A program made the translations under genes and the position numbers. DNA of 64,000 nt from Iodobacter sp025352645 (lineage in GTDB: Bacteria > Pseudomonadota > Gammaproteobacteria > Burkholderiales > Chitinibacteraceae), in the NCBI RefSeq assembly GCF_033446605.1, contig NZ_JAWQUO010000006.1, positions 1 to 64,000 on the forward strand, read 5' to 3'. Shown here piece by piece: positions 1 through 7,378 of the stretch; position 1 is the stretch's first letter, and each line of letters begins with the position of its first letter. The notes below the pieces were generated by a model that saw only the letters and a program-made list of their open reading frames with translations, was not told where the DNA came from and searched no databases.

Positions 1-102
1 AAAATGTCGGCGCTTGGTGCTTGCATGCGCAAATTGGTTCACCTGTGCTTCGGCGTCCTGAAAACACAAAAAAAATATCAAGCTGAGTATCAAAATGCTT
101 GA
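1..102 (+). CDS. 3' end of an IS110/IS1111-family transposase (cut by the window edge)
   Basis: Only the last 33 codons are inside the window, in frame 1, ending with TGA at 100-102. The visible tail includes RKLVHLCFGVLKTQ. This looks like the C-terminal end of IS116/IS110/IS902-type transposases, which typically finish with an '(A)LRKLLHLxYGVLK' segment after the conserved serine domain. The IS110 family uses a DEDD/serine transposase and usually makes no target duplication, so no terminal repeat is expected at this end. The neighbour is an integron attC site about 110 bp downstream, and one IS1111 subgroup is known to target attC sites. The identification rests on a short tail and is therefore moderate. 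Confidence 0.55.
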   Translation, partial: KMSALGACMRKLVHLCFGVLKTQKKYQAEYQNA

Positions 103-137
103 CCGGCAAGACGGTATCTACAAATGCATTGCGACTT

Positions 138-263
138 ATGGCCTTAATTGTGGAATATCTCGATCCAATTACCGATGAGGAAATTGTCGATCGAGCATTG
201 GCTATGCAGCCTAACACTTCATTCAAGCCGACGCCTAACGGCGCGGCTGATTTCCAACGTTAG
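138..263 (+). CDS. Short cassette-type ORF running through attC
   Basis: A 41-codon ORF with start ATG at 138 ends at TAG 261-263, inside the right core site of the attC at 209-265. Its last residues, SFKPTPNGAADFQR, are simply the translation of the attC, as often happens for ORFs in mobile cassettes. The frame is open back to about 87, so a TTG start at 99 is possible. It may be the 3' remnant of a longer cassette gene cut off by the upstream IS element. I recognise no domain in the N-terminal 25 residues and assign no function. Confidence 0.3.
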   Translation: MALIVEYLDPITDEEIVDRALAMQPNTSFKPTPNGAADFQR

Positions 264-265
264 CC
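209..265 (+). other. Integron attC recombination site (57 bp)
   Basis: The left core R'' is GCCTAAC (209-215) and the right core R' is GTTAGCC (259-265). Between them lie an L'' box with ATTCAAGCCGAC and an L' box with GCGCGGCTGATTTCC, the layout and near-sequence of short attC (59-be) sites in mobile integrons. Cleavage would fall between G259 and T260, so the following cassette begins at 260. The R' complements the R'' of the next site (842-848) rather than its own R'', exactly as expected once two different cassettes have been joined. Confidence 0.8.
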
Positions 266-281
266 CCCAAGGAGCAGCCAC

Positions 282-824
282 ATGGCCGATGAAGAGATCA
301 CGCAGAGTAATACGCGCATCACCTATCAAAACAAGTGGATGATTGTGCGCGAGGACGAGATCGTTCGAGCGGATGGAAGCGCGGGCATCTACGGCGTGGT
401 GGAGAAGCCAGACTTTGCGGTCATCGCAGCAGTCGACGACGGGCACATCTGCCTCGTCCAACAATACAGGTACCCGGTGCAAGGTCGTTTCTGGGAGATG
501 CCTCAAGGCTCTTGGGAGCAGGTCACGCTGGATCCTCTTCTCCTGGCCAAAGCAGAGTTGAAAGAGGAAACAGGAATTGTCGCTCGCTCGATGATCCATG
601 CGGGCCACCTCTTCCTTGCATATGGCTTCTCGACGCAAGGCTATGACGTCTTCTTCGCTTCGGAGCTCGAGTATGGTGCCCCCAAATTGGATGTAGAGGA
701 GCATGGATTGATCGCCAAGCGATTCACGATCGCAGAATTGGAACAAATGATCCAAGTAGGAGCAGTCAAGGACGCCTCGACGGTTGCCGCATTTGGCCTC
801 CTTCGCCTCAAGGGCCTCCTTTGA
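282..824 (+). CDS. NUDIX hydrolase carried as an integron gene cassette
   Basis: A 180-residue protein related to ADP-ribose/nucleotide-sugar pyrophosphatases. The segment QQYRYPV...FWEMPQGSWE precedes a NUDIX box whose core ELKEETGI (about residues 95-102) supplies the metal-binding glutamates. The usual Arg before this core is Ala, and the spacing to the upstream Gly is one residue longer than the consensus GX5EX7REUXEEXGU, so the helix is slightly atypical. The start ATG at 282 follows AGGAGC. The gene lies 17 bp after one attC core and ends 18 bp before another core-like site, so it is a one-gene cassette. It has no promoter that I can see and would depend on read-through from the left. 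The substrate is not predictable. Confidence 0.85.
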   Translation: MADEEITQSNTRITYQNKWMIVREDEIVRADGSAGIYGVVEKPDFAVIAAVDDGHICLVQQYRYPVQGRFWEMPQGSWEQVTLDPLLLAKAELKEETGIVARSMIHAGHLFLAYGFSTQGYDVFFASELEYGAPKLDVEEHGLIAKRFTIAELEQMIQVGAVKDASTVAAFGLLRLKGLL

Positions 825-836
825 AATCCGAGCAGC

Positions 837-869
837 ATGAGGGCTAACCCCTCATGTCAAACGTTAGCC
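837..869 (+). other. Shortened attC-like site ending the NUDIX cassette
   Basis: R''-like GGCTAAC (842-848) and R' GTTAGCC (863-869) are exact reverse complements. The R'' also complements the TTAGCC that opens the NUDIX cassette at 260, as required if both ends belong to one circular cassette. Only 28 bp separate the outer core edges, against about 57 or more in functional sites, so the central L''/L' region appears deleted. A perfect 7-bp hairpin (ATGAGGG/CCCTCAT, 837-855) overlaps R''. Probably an inactivated last site of the array. Confidence 0.45.
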
Positions 870-1386
870 CCCCCGCTAATTGTTTTGTTTTTTTAGTTGC
901 CGCGCTGTGGCGGCGGTTTGTGTTGCTGTGTGCAGGTATTCTTATTCTGTTTTGCAGTTTTCTGTTTACACTATTTATTAATTAATATGCTTTTAATTCG
1001 CTTGCTCCGTTTCCATGGATTCATTATTTAGTTTTGTGGTTTGCCACCAAAGACAGGGCATTATTTTTTGTGCAGTGGCAATACGCCTAGCATGGCATTC
1101 AAGCAGGCTGGCAGGAATGTACGGCTTTTTATCCAATTGCAGCGTAGGCCAGCTGCTGTGTTTGGCATTAGGCGACGAACATGTCTCACTAGCCCTCGAC
1201 GAGTAGTCGTCTTCTTTCAGGCAAGTACCGGTGCCATCCAGTGCACCATTGAGGACAGCTTCTCTTACGCACTAAACTGCCACTATTCAGCAGTGTTTAT
1301 TGGGCATGAATGTTATGCTTATGCCCATTGGCAGAAAACCCATCGCTGCCCGCAAACAATTCACTCCCTTAATTTAAGGAAAACAA
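870..1386. other. Non-coding stretch between cassette array and ettA
   Basis: I see no convincing gene in these 517 bases. One long + frame (1041-1520) runs on into ettA in a different frame and has no recognisable domain, so I do not call it. A very weak attC-like arrangement (CGCCTAGC near 1086 and GCGTAGGCC near 1142) could be a decayed cassette site. The last 30 bases hold the ettA ribosome binding site (TAAGGA, about 7 bases before ATG 1387). Confidence 0.4.
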
Positions 1387-3057
1387 ATGGCTCAATATGT
1401 TTTCAGCATGAATCGCGTCGGCAAAATTGTTCCGCCGAAGCGTCAAATTTTAAAAGATATCTCATTAAGCTTTTTCCCTGGCGCCAAGATTGGTGTTTTA
1501 GGCCTGAATGGCTCGGGTAAATCAACCGTGCTTAAAATTATGGCCGGTATTGATAAAGATATCATTGGCGAAGCCACCCCAATGCCGGGCTTGAATATCG
1601 GCTATCTGCCGCAAGAGCCACAGCTTGACCCACTTAAAACCGTGCGTGAAGAAGTGGAATCTGGCCTTGGCGAAGTGTTTGAAGCGCAAGCCAAGCTAGA
1701 AGCCGTTTACGTGGCCTACGGCGAAGAAGATGCAGATTTTGATGCGCTCGCGACCGAACAAGCGCGCTTAGAAGCGATTATTTCGGCCAGCTCTGGCGAC
1801 AATGCCGAGCTGCAATTAGAAATTGCCGCCGATGCGCTGCGCCTGCCGCCTTGGGATGCCATTATTGGCAATCTATCGGGTGGTGAAAAGCGCCGCGTGG
1901 CGCTGTGTAAGCTATTGCTTTCCAAGCCTGATATGCTGCTGCTGGACGAGCCAACCAATCACTTGGATGCAGAATCCGTGGATTGGCTAGAGCAATTCCT
2001 GTGCCGCTTCCCAGGTACTGTGGTGGCCGTTACCCACGATCGCTACTTCCTAGATAACGCCGCCGAGTGGATTTTAGAGCTAGATCGTGGCCACGGTATT
2101 CCTTGGAAAGGCAATTACTCTAGTTGGCTAGATCAAAAACAAGCGCGCTTAAAAACTGAAGAAAACCAAGAATCTGCACGCCAAAAAACCATTAAGAAAG
2201 AATTAGAATGGGTTCGCCAAAATCCTAAGGCGCGTCAAGCTAAATCCAAATCACGGATTGCCCGCTTTGAAGAGCTCAATAGCCAAGATTATCAAAAGCA
2301 AAATGAAACACAGGAAATCTTTATTCCTGTGGCAGAGCGCTTGGGTAATGAAGTGGTGGAATTCGAAAACGTCAGCAAAGCCTTTGGCGATCGCTTACTG
2401 ATCGATGATTTAAGCTTCCGCGTACCACCTGGTGCAATTGTGGGGATTATCGGGCCAAACGGCGCGGGTAAATCCACATTGTTTAAGATGCTTGCAGGCG
2501 TAGAGCAACCGGATAGCGGCACGGTAAAAATCGGCACCACCACCAAAATGGCCTATGTTGACCAAAACCGTGATTCCTTAGGCGATGGCAATAAATCGGT
2601 ATTTGATGTGATTTCTGGCGGCCACGATATTCTGACCGTTGGCCGCTACGAAACATCCAGCCGTGCTTACATTGGCCGCTTTAACTTTAAAGGCGCGGAT
2701 CAAGCCAAAATTGTCAGCCAATTATCGGGTGGCGAGCGTGGCCGCTTACACTTGGCTAAAACGCTGATTTCGGGCGGCAATGTCTTGCTATTGGATGAGC
2801 CGTCTAATGATCTGGATATCGAAACCCTGCGTGCGCTTGAAGATGCGCTTTTAGAATTTGCCGGTTGCGTGATGGTGATCTCGCACGATCGCTGGTTCTT
2901 GGATCGTATCGCTACGCACATTTTAGCGTGTGAAGGCGATTCTAAATGGCAATTCTTTGACGGCAACTATCAAGAATACGAAGCCGACAAGAAAAAACGC
3001 CTCGGTGAAGAAGGCGCAAAACCAAAACGTATTCGCTACAAGCCTATTAGTCGCTAA
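1387..3057 (+). CDS. ettA: Energy-dependent translational throttle protein EttA (ABC-F ATPase)
   Basis: A 556-residue soluble protein with two ABC ATPase domains and no membrane segments. ABC1 has Walker A GLNGSGKST (about 39-47), signature LSGGE and Walker B LLLDEPTNHLDA. ABC2 has GPNGAGKST, LSGGERGR and LLLDEPSNDLD. The lysine/arginine-rich linker between them (RQNPKARQAKSKSR) is the P-site tRNA-interaction motif region of ABC-F proteins. Length and the opening MAQYVFSMNRVGK match EttA, which binds the ribosomal E site and gates the first peptide bond according to ATP/ADP. It stands alone; the terminator at 3231-3262 is the likely end of the transcript. Confidence 0.96.
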   Translation: MAQYVFSMNRVGKIVPPKRQILKDISLSFFPGAKIGVLGLNGSGKSTVLKIMAGIDKDIIGEATPMPGLNIGYLPQEPQLDPLKTVREEVESGLGEVFEAQAKLEAVYVAYGEEDADFDALATEQARLEAIISASSGDNAELQLEIAADALRLPPWDAIIGNLSGGEKRRVALCKLLLSKPDMLLLDEPTNHLDAESVDWLEQFLCRFPGTVVAVTHDRYFLDNAAEWILELDRGHGIPWKGNYSSWLDQKQARLKTEENQESARQKTIKKELEWVRQNPKARQAKSKSRIARFEELNSQDYQKQNETQEIFIPVAERLGNEVVEFENVSKAFGDRLLIDDLSFRVPPGAIVGIIGPNGAGKSTLFKMLAGVEQPDSGTVKIGTTTKMAYVDQNRDSLGDGNKSVFDVISGGHDILTVGRYETSSRAYIGRFNFKGADQAKIVSQLSGGERGRLHLAKTLISGGNVLLLDEPSNDLDIETLRALEDALLEFAGCVMVISHDRWFLDRIATHILACEGDSKWQFFDGNYQEYEADKKKRLGEEGAKPKRIRYKPISR

Positions 3058-3110
3058 TCTACGCTCGTCATTAGCGTTAATAAGTTATCGTGTATTACGG
3101 AAATCAGCAT

Positions 3111-3178
3111 CGTCATTCCCGTGTAAGCAGGAATCCAGCTACGCGGCTGGATACCCGACAAAACGCGCGGGGATGACG
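3111..3178. repeat. REP-like palindromic repeat (copy 1)
   Basis: Begins CGTCATTCCC and ends GGGGATGACG, with GGAATCCAG and CTGGATACCCG as inner arms, giving a long imperfect hairpin. The same arm motifs recur at 16011-16084 and 38078-38137, so this is a dispersed intergenic family. Confidence 0.7.
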
Positions 3179-3230
3179 CTTTTTTAGCCCGCCTAAAATG
3201 CATGGAAACTTGTTATTCACTACTTATATC

Positions 3231-3262
3231 AAACGGGAAGAGCTTATCTTCCCGTTTTTTTT
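3231..3262 (+). terminator. Rho-independent terminator downstream of ettA
   Basis: Stem AAACGGGAAG / CTTCCCGTTT with loop AGCTTAT, followed by a run of T. It lies 174 bp after the ettA stop, beyond the REP-like repeat. Confidence 0.85.
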
Positions 3263-3270
3263 ATGGCGAC

Positions 3271-3420
3271 TGCTGGGGGCCTCGAAAAACCTATATTTCT
3301 AAATACGACAAGGTGCATTTTAAAAAAACCGACGCTGCATATGTTTGATATGTAAGGAGATTTTTTTTAAAACGCAACGCAGTATTATGACGAAAGATGG
3401 GCTTTTCGAGGTTCCCTGCT
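3271..3420. repeat. MITE-like element with imperfect 20-bp terminal inverted repeats
   Basis: The left end TGCTGGGGGCCTCGAAAAAC (3271-3290) and the reverse complement of the right end (3401-3420) match at 15 of 20 positions, sharing CCTCGAAAA. The 110-bp interior is AT-rich and encodes nothing visible. It sits between the ettA terminator and the J-domain operon. Confidence 0.5.
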
Positions 3421-3578
3421 ATCCAAGCCTAGGCTTAATCCTACCGCTCATACCATGCACCATTGACTATTTTTTACTTAATTCATACAATTGAGGGTTA
3501 TTTGGTGTGGGCGCTAGCAAAGTGCAGCATTGTGTAGGGGCACCTCCCCCGCCCCAAACCATCAAAAACAAGATATTT

Positions 3579-3607
3579 AAAAGCCCGCATTCAAGATGTG
3601 GGCTTTT
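3579..3607 (+). terminator. Terminator hairpin just upstream of the J-domain gene
   Basis: Stem AAAAGCCCGCAT / ATGTGGGCTTTT with loop TCAAG and a T run. It falls 39 bp before the GTG I choose for the next gene, and argues against the longer reading frame that begins inside its stem at 3598. The operon promoter would have to lie in the short gap after it, or the hairpin acts as an attenuator. Confidence 0.65.
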
Positions 3608-3645
3608 TGCTTGGCATACCGATCACCTTAACCAAGGATAAAGCA

Positions 3646-3933
3646 GTGTCTTTAAACAGCGATCATTATGCAAAGCTCGGCGTGTCCCCCAATGCCAGTA
3701 TCGATCTAATTAAATCTGCTTACCGCAAAAACGCGGCAAAATTTCACCCAGATAAAAATCCTGACCCAGCTGCGCCAGCGCGCTTTCGTGAGATCCAAGC
3801 AGCCTATGAGATTTTAAGTGATGCTACCCGCCGCAAAGCTTACGATAATTACCGGCAGCGCAGCTTGATTGATAATCCTCTCGAAATTGCCCAAGAAATT
3901 TCGGCGCTCTATATACAAGGCATATTAAATTGA
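3646..3933 (+). CDS. Stand-alone J-domain (DnaJ-like) co-chaperone
   Basis: From GTG 3646 the product has 95 residues and is almost entirely a J domain: YAKLGVSPNAS (helix I), AYRKNAAKFHPDK with the HPD tripeptide at about 34-36, and IQAAYEILSDATRRKAYD (helices III-IV). It lacks the Gly/Phe region, zinc finger and substrate-binding domains of DnaJ, so it is a class C J protein that would recruit DnaK to a particular client. The GTG has AAGGA about 7 bases upstream; an in-frame GTG at 3598 lies inside a terminator stem and is less likely. It is the first gene of a four-gene run (to 6462), so its clients are plausibly the downstream products. Confidence 0.85.
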   Translation: MSLNSDHYAKLGVSPNASIDLIKSAYRKNAAKFHPDKNPDPAAPARFREIQAAYEILSDATRRKAYDNYRQRSLIDNPLEIAQEISALYIQGILN

Positions 3934-4472
3934 GTTTTTCCCCTTATTTTGAAGAATTAACATCGGCGTATAGCGCAGAGCTTGACGATTTAATGACCGA
4001 TTCTGAAGGCCGCTCTGCCATCAAAAAACGCCTAGACGAGAAGCGCAAGCAATTTGAAGCACTGCTGGCCATGATTGAATTTAGCCCCGAAATGGTAGCG
4101 GTGGCTTTTTACAATGCATTTAGCTTTCAGGCACCGCAAATGATGCGCACCCTGATGCGTAGCGAGCCTGATGACGATGATTTTATGGTTTGGGACGAGA
4201 TTAAAGACAATCTAAGCATTGCCGATTGGGCCCAGCCCTTGGTAGATGCGGCAATTGAAGCCGACGGCGGCGATGTGTTTTTAGTAAGCAGCGCGGCACT
4301 CGAATTTCACCGTCTTCACAGCTCACATAGCCCCGCTAAAAATACAGCAGCAGAGCCGGACGAGCACAACGATGAAGGCGATGATAATGATGAGCAAGAC
4401 AGCGATGATTTAGGCGAATCTGGCTCCAACTGGCTAGCCGAGCAAGGCTTTGAAACCATAGACGCTAATTAA
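3930..4472 (+). CDS. Unrecognised acidic protein, second gene of the J-domain operon
   Basis: 180 residues from TTG 3930, which overlaps the J-domain stop codon (TTGA), so the two are probably translationally coupled. The next ATG would start at 3993 and lose 21 residues. The first 130 residues look helical (EGRSAIKKRLDEKRKQFEALLAMIEF). A very acidic, probably disordered stretch follows (HNDEGDDNDEQDSDD), then a short C-terminal tail. There is no signal peptide or membrane segment, so it is cytoplasmic. I do not recognise the family. Confidence 0.8.
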   Translation: MSFSPYFEELTSAYSAELDDLMTDSEGRSAIKKRLDEKRKQFEALLAMIEFSPEMVAVAFYNAFSFQAPQMMRTLMRSEPDDDDFMVWDEIKDNLSIADWAQPLVDAAIEADGGDVFLVSSAALEFHRLHSSHSPAKNTAAEPDEHNDEGDDNDEQDSDDLGESGSNWLAEQGFETIDAN

Positions 4473-4480
4473 GGACGATC

Positions 4481-5251
4481 ATGCATCCAGCAATTATCAA
4501 TGCCTCAAAGCTGATTCTAGTCGGCGATATTAGCGGCGCAGAAAAAGCGCTATCTGACATTGCTGACGAACACGGCGATCATGCCCTGTCCGTCATTTTA
4601 GAAGATGTTGCCCCTAAGGATTTACTGGCCATCTTGCGCGAGTACGACTCTGCCAAAGAAACAGTGCTCAGCCTAGTTGTCTCTCCCGAGCAATTTGCCC
4701 GGGCGGTAGTATTAGATAAGCTCTATGGCGAGCGCAATAAAGACAAGCTGCGCGGCATGATGAATGCGGTTATCTACAAACACGCCGATACCGCACCGGA
4801 TTATCTGACCGCCATTTTTGAGCAAAAAGGCGGCGCGGGCATTCTGGCGGATTATTTTGAAGGGCATTATGAAGTTGCGCTCAATTTTATTCTGCGCGCC
4901 TACTTAGAGACCACGCCCTTACCGTTTTTAGACGACGAAAATATCCTTGATCCGGAAGAAATCAGCGCATTTTTTGAGGTTTTCTACTCCAGCGAAAACA
5001 TCATGGATAAGGTTGACTGGGGCTATTCCCGCACCGAACTTGCGGATAATGATTGGAAAGAAACTTTGTGGATTTTATTTCACGAAGTTCCGGATGCCTT
5101 CGATCATCTTATTGATGAAGTACAAAGCCGGATGCTGGCAGCCTGTCAACGCGCAGCACAAAAAACTGAGATCAACCCAGATGCACTGGATAAGCTATTA
5201 CAAGCCATTTGCAATAGTAGCAGCGACGATATTGAAGAGTCTGCAATTTAA
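4481..5251 (+). CDS. Unrecognised helical protein, third gene of the J-domain operon
   Basis: 256 residues; ATG 4481 lies 8 bp after the previous stop with AGGA upstream. The sequence is mostly amphipathic helix (SKLILVGDISGAEKALSDIADEHG, then KDLLAILREYDSAKETVLSLV), reminiscent of a repeat-type alpha solenoid, but I cannot define repeat units. It has no signal peptide, no membrane segment and no obvious catalytic motif. Its stop overlaps the next start (TAATG), pointing to coupled translation. Function unknown. Confidence 0.82.
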   Translation: MHPAIINASKLILVGDISGAEKALSDIADEHGDHALSVILEDVAPKDLLAILREYDSAKETVLSLVVSPEQFARAVVLDKLYGERNKDKLRGMMNAVIYKHADTAPDYLTAIFEQKGGAGILADYFEGHYEVALNFILRAYLETTPLPFLDDENILDPEEISAFFEVFYSSENIMDKVDWGYSRTELADNDWKETLWILFHEVPDAFDHLIDEVQSRMLAACQRAAQKTEINPDALDKLLQAICNSSSDDIEESAI

Positions 5252-6462
5252 TGGGAGCCGCTTCCACAGTAATATCCACTTTTGATCAGCGGCGTTTTTT
5301 TGATAAAGCTTTGAGCTACGGCGTAGCCCAAGGCTTTATTACACCTGAGCGTTGCACAATAATCCAAGCTGATTTAGCCAAGGGCATCGTGCAAATCGCC
5401 AATTACTTTGGCACAGCCTATTTACGCCCAGATTTAGAACTCGCGCTTATTCGTACCGTCAATTTAATCAGCCTTTATTTGGAAGATCTATCTAAGGGTG
5501 ATATCCATATCGCCGCGCAATCATTGCAAAATAACACCCTGCTATCCCACTCTAAAAAAGGCGCTGATTTACTGCGCAATATTGCGGGGCTGGCACAAAA
5601 CACCCTACTGATTAAATCAGGTGGTATATCGCTTGATGAACAGCAGTCTTATTTAAACATCATGAGCTCGCAAGAGCGTATTTCTTGGCCACAATATCAA
5701 GCCGATTTACGCGAAGGCCAGCTATTGCAAAGCAAGATTGATTTAGGCTTTTGGCTAGCAAAGAAATTAAAGCTCGCCAGCGACGATATTTGCGATGCGG
5801 AATCGCTCATTCTAAGCAGCATGCTGATGCTTTACGCCATGGGCAATGATGAAAAACCACTGCGCCGTGCCGACTATGATCGCTATATTAAAATAGCGAA
5901 AAAGAAAACAAGCACGCTCAATGCTGAGCATTTAGCCGCTTTTTTTAAAGCCGCCCCAGCAACTATTCAAACCAGCGCCCAAGTCGAGATGAATGTGTTT
6001 ATTCAAAATGAATTGCCAAAAATTAAAACTGGCAATCAGCACGTTGAATCTTATTATTTACGTGGTGGGCATAATGAAATCAGCCTATATGACCAAGGGA
6101 TTGCAGATAATTGGCAGCGGCTCACTGGGCTAGATTCAGATTCAGAAACGCTAGCCACGCTATTGCTATTTAGTGCTTGCGAGCTGCCCTTTAAAGCCGC
6201 CATGCTTAAACGGGAAGCCATCGCCATTACGCAATATGTTCGCGACCATGGCTTTAATGCTTCAGCCATCACGCAATTTATTGATAACAATGTACCGATG
6301 AGCCAACGAGAGGAAATCAATGATTTTTGGCAAAATGATTTAAAAGCCGAAGCCGAAGCCGCCCTTGCCAATAAAGACCCTCAATATCCAGATCTTTACA
6401 TGGAGCGCGCACTCCGATATTTGCAGCAGCGCTGCAATGCAAAATGGAAAGGCCGCGCGTAA
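5251..6462 (+). CDS. Unrecognised 403-residue protein, last gene of the J-domain operon
   Basis: The ATG at 5251 shares its A with the TAA stop of the preceding gene. The protein is soluble and predominantly helical, with no signal sequence, Walker motif, zinc ligand cluster or other catalytic signature I can name. The C-terminal part (MERALRYLQQRCNAKWKGRA) is basic. A strong terminator at 6471-6503 closes the operon. As the largest product made with a dedicated J protein, it is a candidate client or partner. Function unknown. Confidence 0.82.
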   Translation: MGAASTVISTFDQRRFFDKALSYGVAQGFITPERCTIIQADLAKGIVQIANYFGTAYLRPDLELALIRTVNLISLYLEDLSKGDIHIAAQSLQNNTLLSHSKKGADLLRNIAGLAQNTLLIKSGGISLDEQQSYLNIMSSQERISWPQYQADLREGQLLQSKIDLGFWLAKKLKLASDDICDAESLILSSMLMLYAMGNDEKPLRRADYDRYIKIAKKKTSTLNAEHLAAFFKAAPATIQTSAQVEMNVFIQNELPKIKTGNQHVESYYLRGGHNEISLYDQGIADNWQRLTGLDSDSETLATLLLFSACELPFKAAMLKREAIAITQYVRDHGFNASAITQFIDNNVPMSQREEINDFWQNDLKAEAEAALANKDPQYPDLYMERALRYLQQRCNAKWKGRA

Positions 6463-6470
6463 ATGCAAAT

Positions 6471-6503
6471 AAAAAGGGGAAGCCTTGGCTTCCCCTTTTT
6501 ATT
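6471..6503 (+). terminator. Terminator of the J-domain operon
   Basis: Stem AAAAAGGGGAAG / CTTCCCCTTTTT with loop CCTTGG and a following T-rich run. The flanking A and T tracts make it usable from both sides, so it may also end the minus-strand gene at 6541. Confidence 0.9.
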
Positions 6504-6540
6504 TATCTACTCTAAAAAACCACTCAGAGCATTGCTAAGC

Positions 6541-6810
6541 TTATACCAAGCCTTTTTGTAGCAATTCAGCGACTAGCTCGGCTAAAGTTATTTGGCGTTT
6601 TTCTGCTGTGGCATGCAATTCTTTAATTAGATCGCCATTCAGCTTTACTGCAAAAGGCACTAAACCTGCCGCTTGATCTAATTTACGTTGTTCGCGTTTA
6701 TCCATTACTTTTGCCGCTTCCTGACCAAAACGTCCCGGAGTCCGTTCTTTTCGATTTTGTTCGTCGGATTTAAACCCGTCTAGTTTATACAACTGAAATT
6801 TACTTAACAT
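6541..6810 (-). CDS. Small ribbon-helix-helix-like (Arc/CopG type) protein
   Basis: 89 residues from ATG 6810, with AAGAGGG upstream; an in-frame GTG at 6816 touches that ribosome binding site and is less likely. The C-terminal half (VPFAVKLNGDLIKELHATAEKR, then ITLAELVAELLQKGL) has the beta-strand/helix/helix pattern of RHH DNA-binding proteins. The N-terminal half is basic with a short Gly/Arg segment (ERTPGRFGQEAAKVMDKREQRK). No toxin gene lies beside it, so it is more likely a regulator than an antitoxin, but this is open. Confidence 0.7.
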   Translation of the reverse strand: MLSKFQLYKLDGFKSDEQNRKERTPGRFGQEAAKVMDKREQRKLDQAAGLVPFAVKLNGDLIKELHATAEKRQITLAELVAELLQKGLV

Positions 6811-7378
6811 ACGCACCCTCTTTCATTCTACAGCTATCACTTGTGATCATTCTTTTAAGCACTTAAGTATAACCGTAACCCATCCAGTAGCCAGTTCAAA
6901 CACCGAACAAGCGCCAAGACTAAAAAAACCAAGTGCGAAGGATGCGGTGTTTTTGCGATCGAAGCAAGACACAAAAGTAAAAATACAAAAAGAGCCTGCA
7001 TTTATTGGCTTAACTAATGTGACGCAGCATGATAAAAAAATACGCCGCCCACTAAAAAACACAAAGCACACACAGAAGCCGCATGACCATCACTCTTTGA
7101 TTAATTATAATAATTTCATTTAAAATCAAATAGTTAACAATAAATTTATTTTACACATCATGAATTAAAGAGAGATTATTCATGTTTAATGCGTTTTTTT
7201 CGTGCATTCAGTGTTTTTCGTAGATAAATAGTCTTTATGTGTAACATCAGCGCTTAATTTGGCCTCTTTTTCAGGATAAATCACGATCATCTGGCATTAA
7301 GTCAGTTAATAAGCCCATGAATAGAAAAAACAGGCAAAATACGCCCCCGATCGCCAGTAGCATGCCAAATAGACACTT
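6811..7378. other. Gene-free divergent intergenic region with a repeat-like pair
   Basis: 568 AT-rich bases between the RHH-like gene and the YkgJ gene. I see no convincing ORF; a 74-codon minus frame (6847-7071) has no ribosome binding site or protein character. CACTAAAAAACACAAAGCACACACAG (around 7050) and GTGTTTTTCGTAG (around 7211) resemble the two ends of the repeat at 58101-58163, so a second, interrupted copy may span about 7049-7222. The promoters of both flanking genes should lie here. Confidence 0.4.

Noticed and set aside
1086..1150. Possible third attC site (CGCCTAGC ... GCGTAGGCC)
   Set aside because: The core lacks the AAC of R'' and the GTT of R', and the arms pair poorly; too weak to list as a site.
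1041..1520. Open frame of 159 codons upstream of and overlapping ettA
   Set aside because: It runs 134 bases into ettA in another frame, has no ribosome binding site and no recognisable domain; ettA has a good start at 1387.
6541..6810. Antitoxin of a toxin-antitoxin pair
   Set aside because: The RHH-like protein has no small gene adjacent in the same transcription unit, so a toxin partner is not supported.
6847..7071. 74-codon minus-strand frame between the RHH-like gene and ykgJ
   Set aside because: No ribosome binding site, Phe/Cys-rich composition typical of chance frames in AT-rich spacer.
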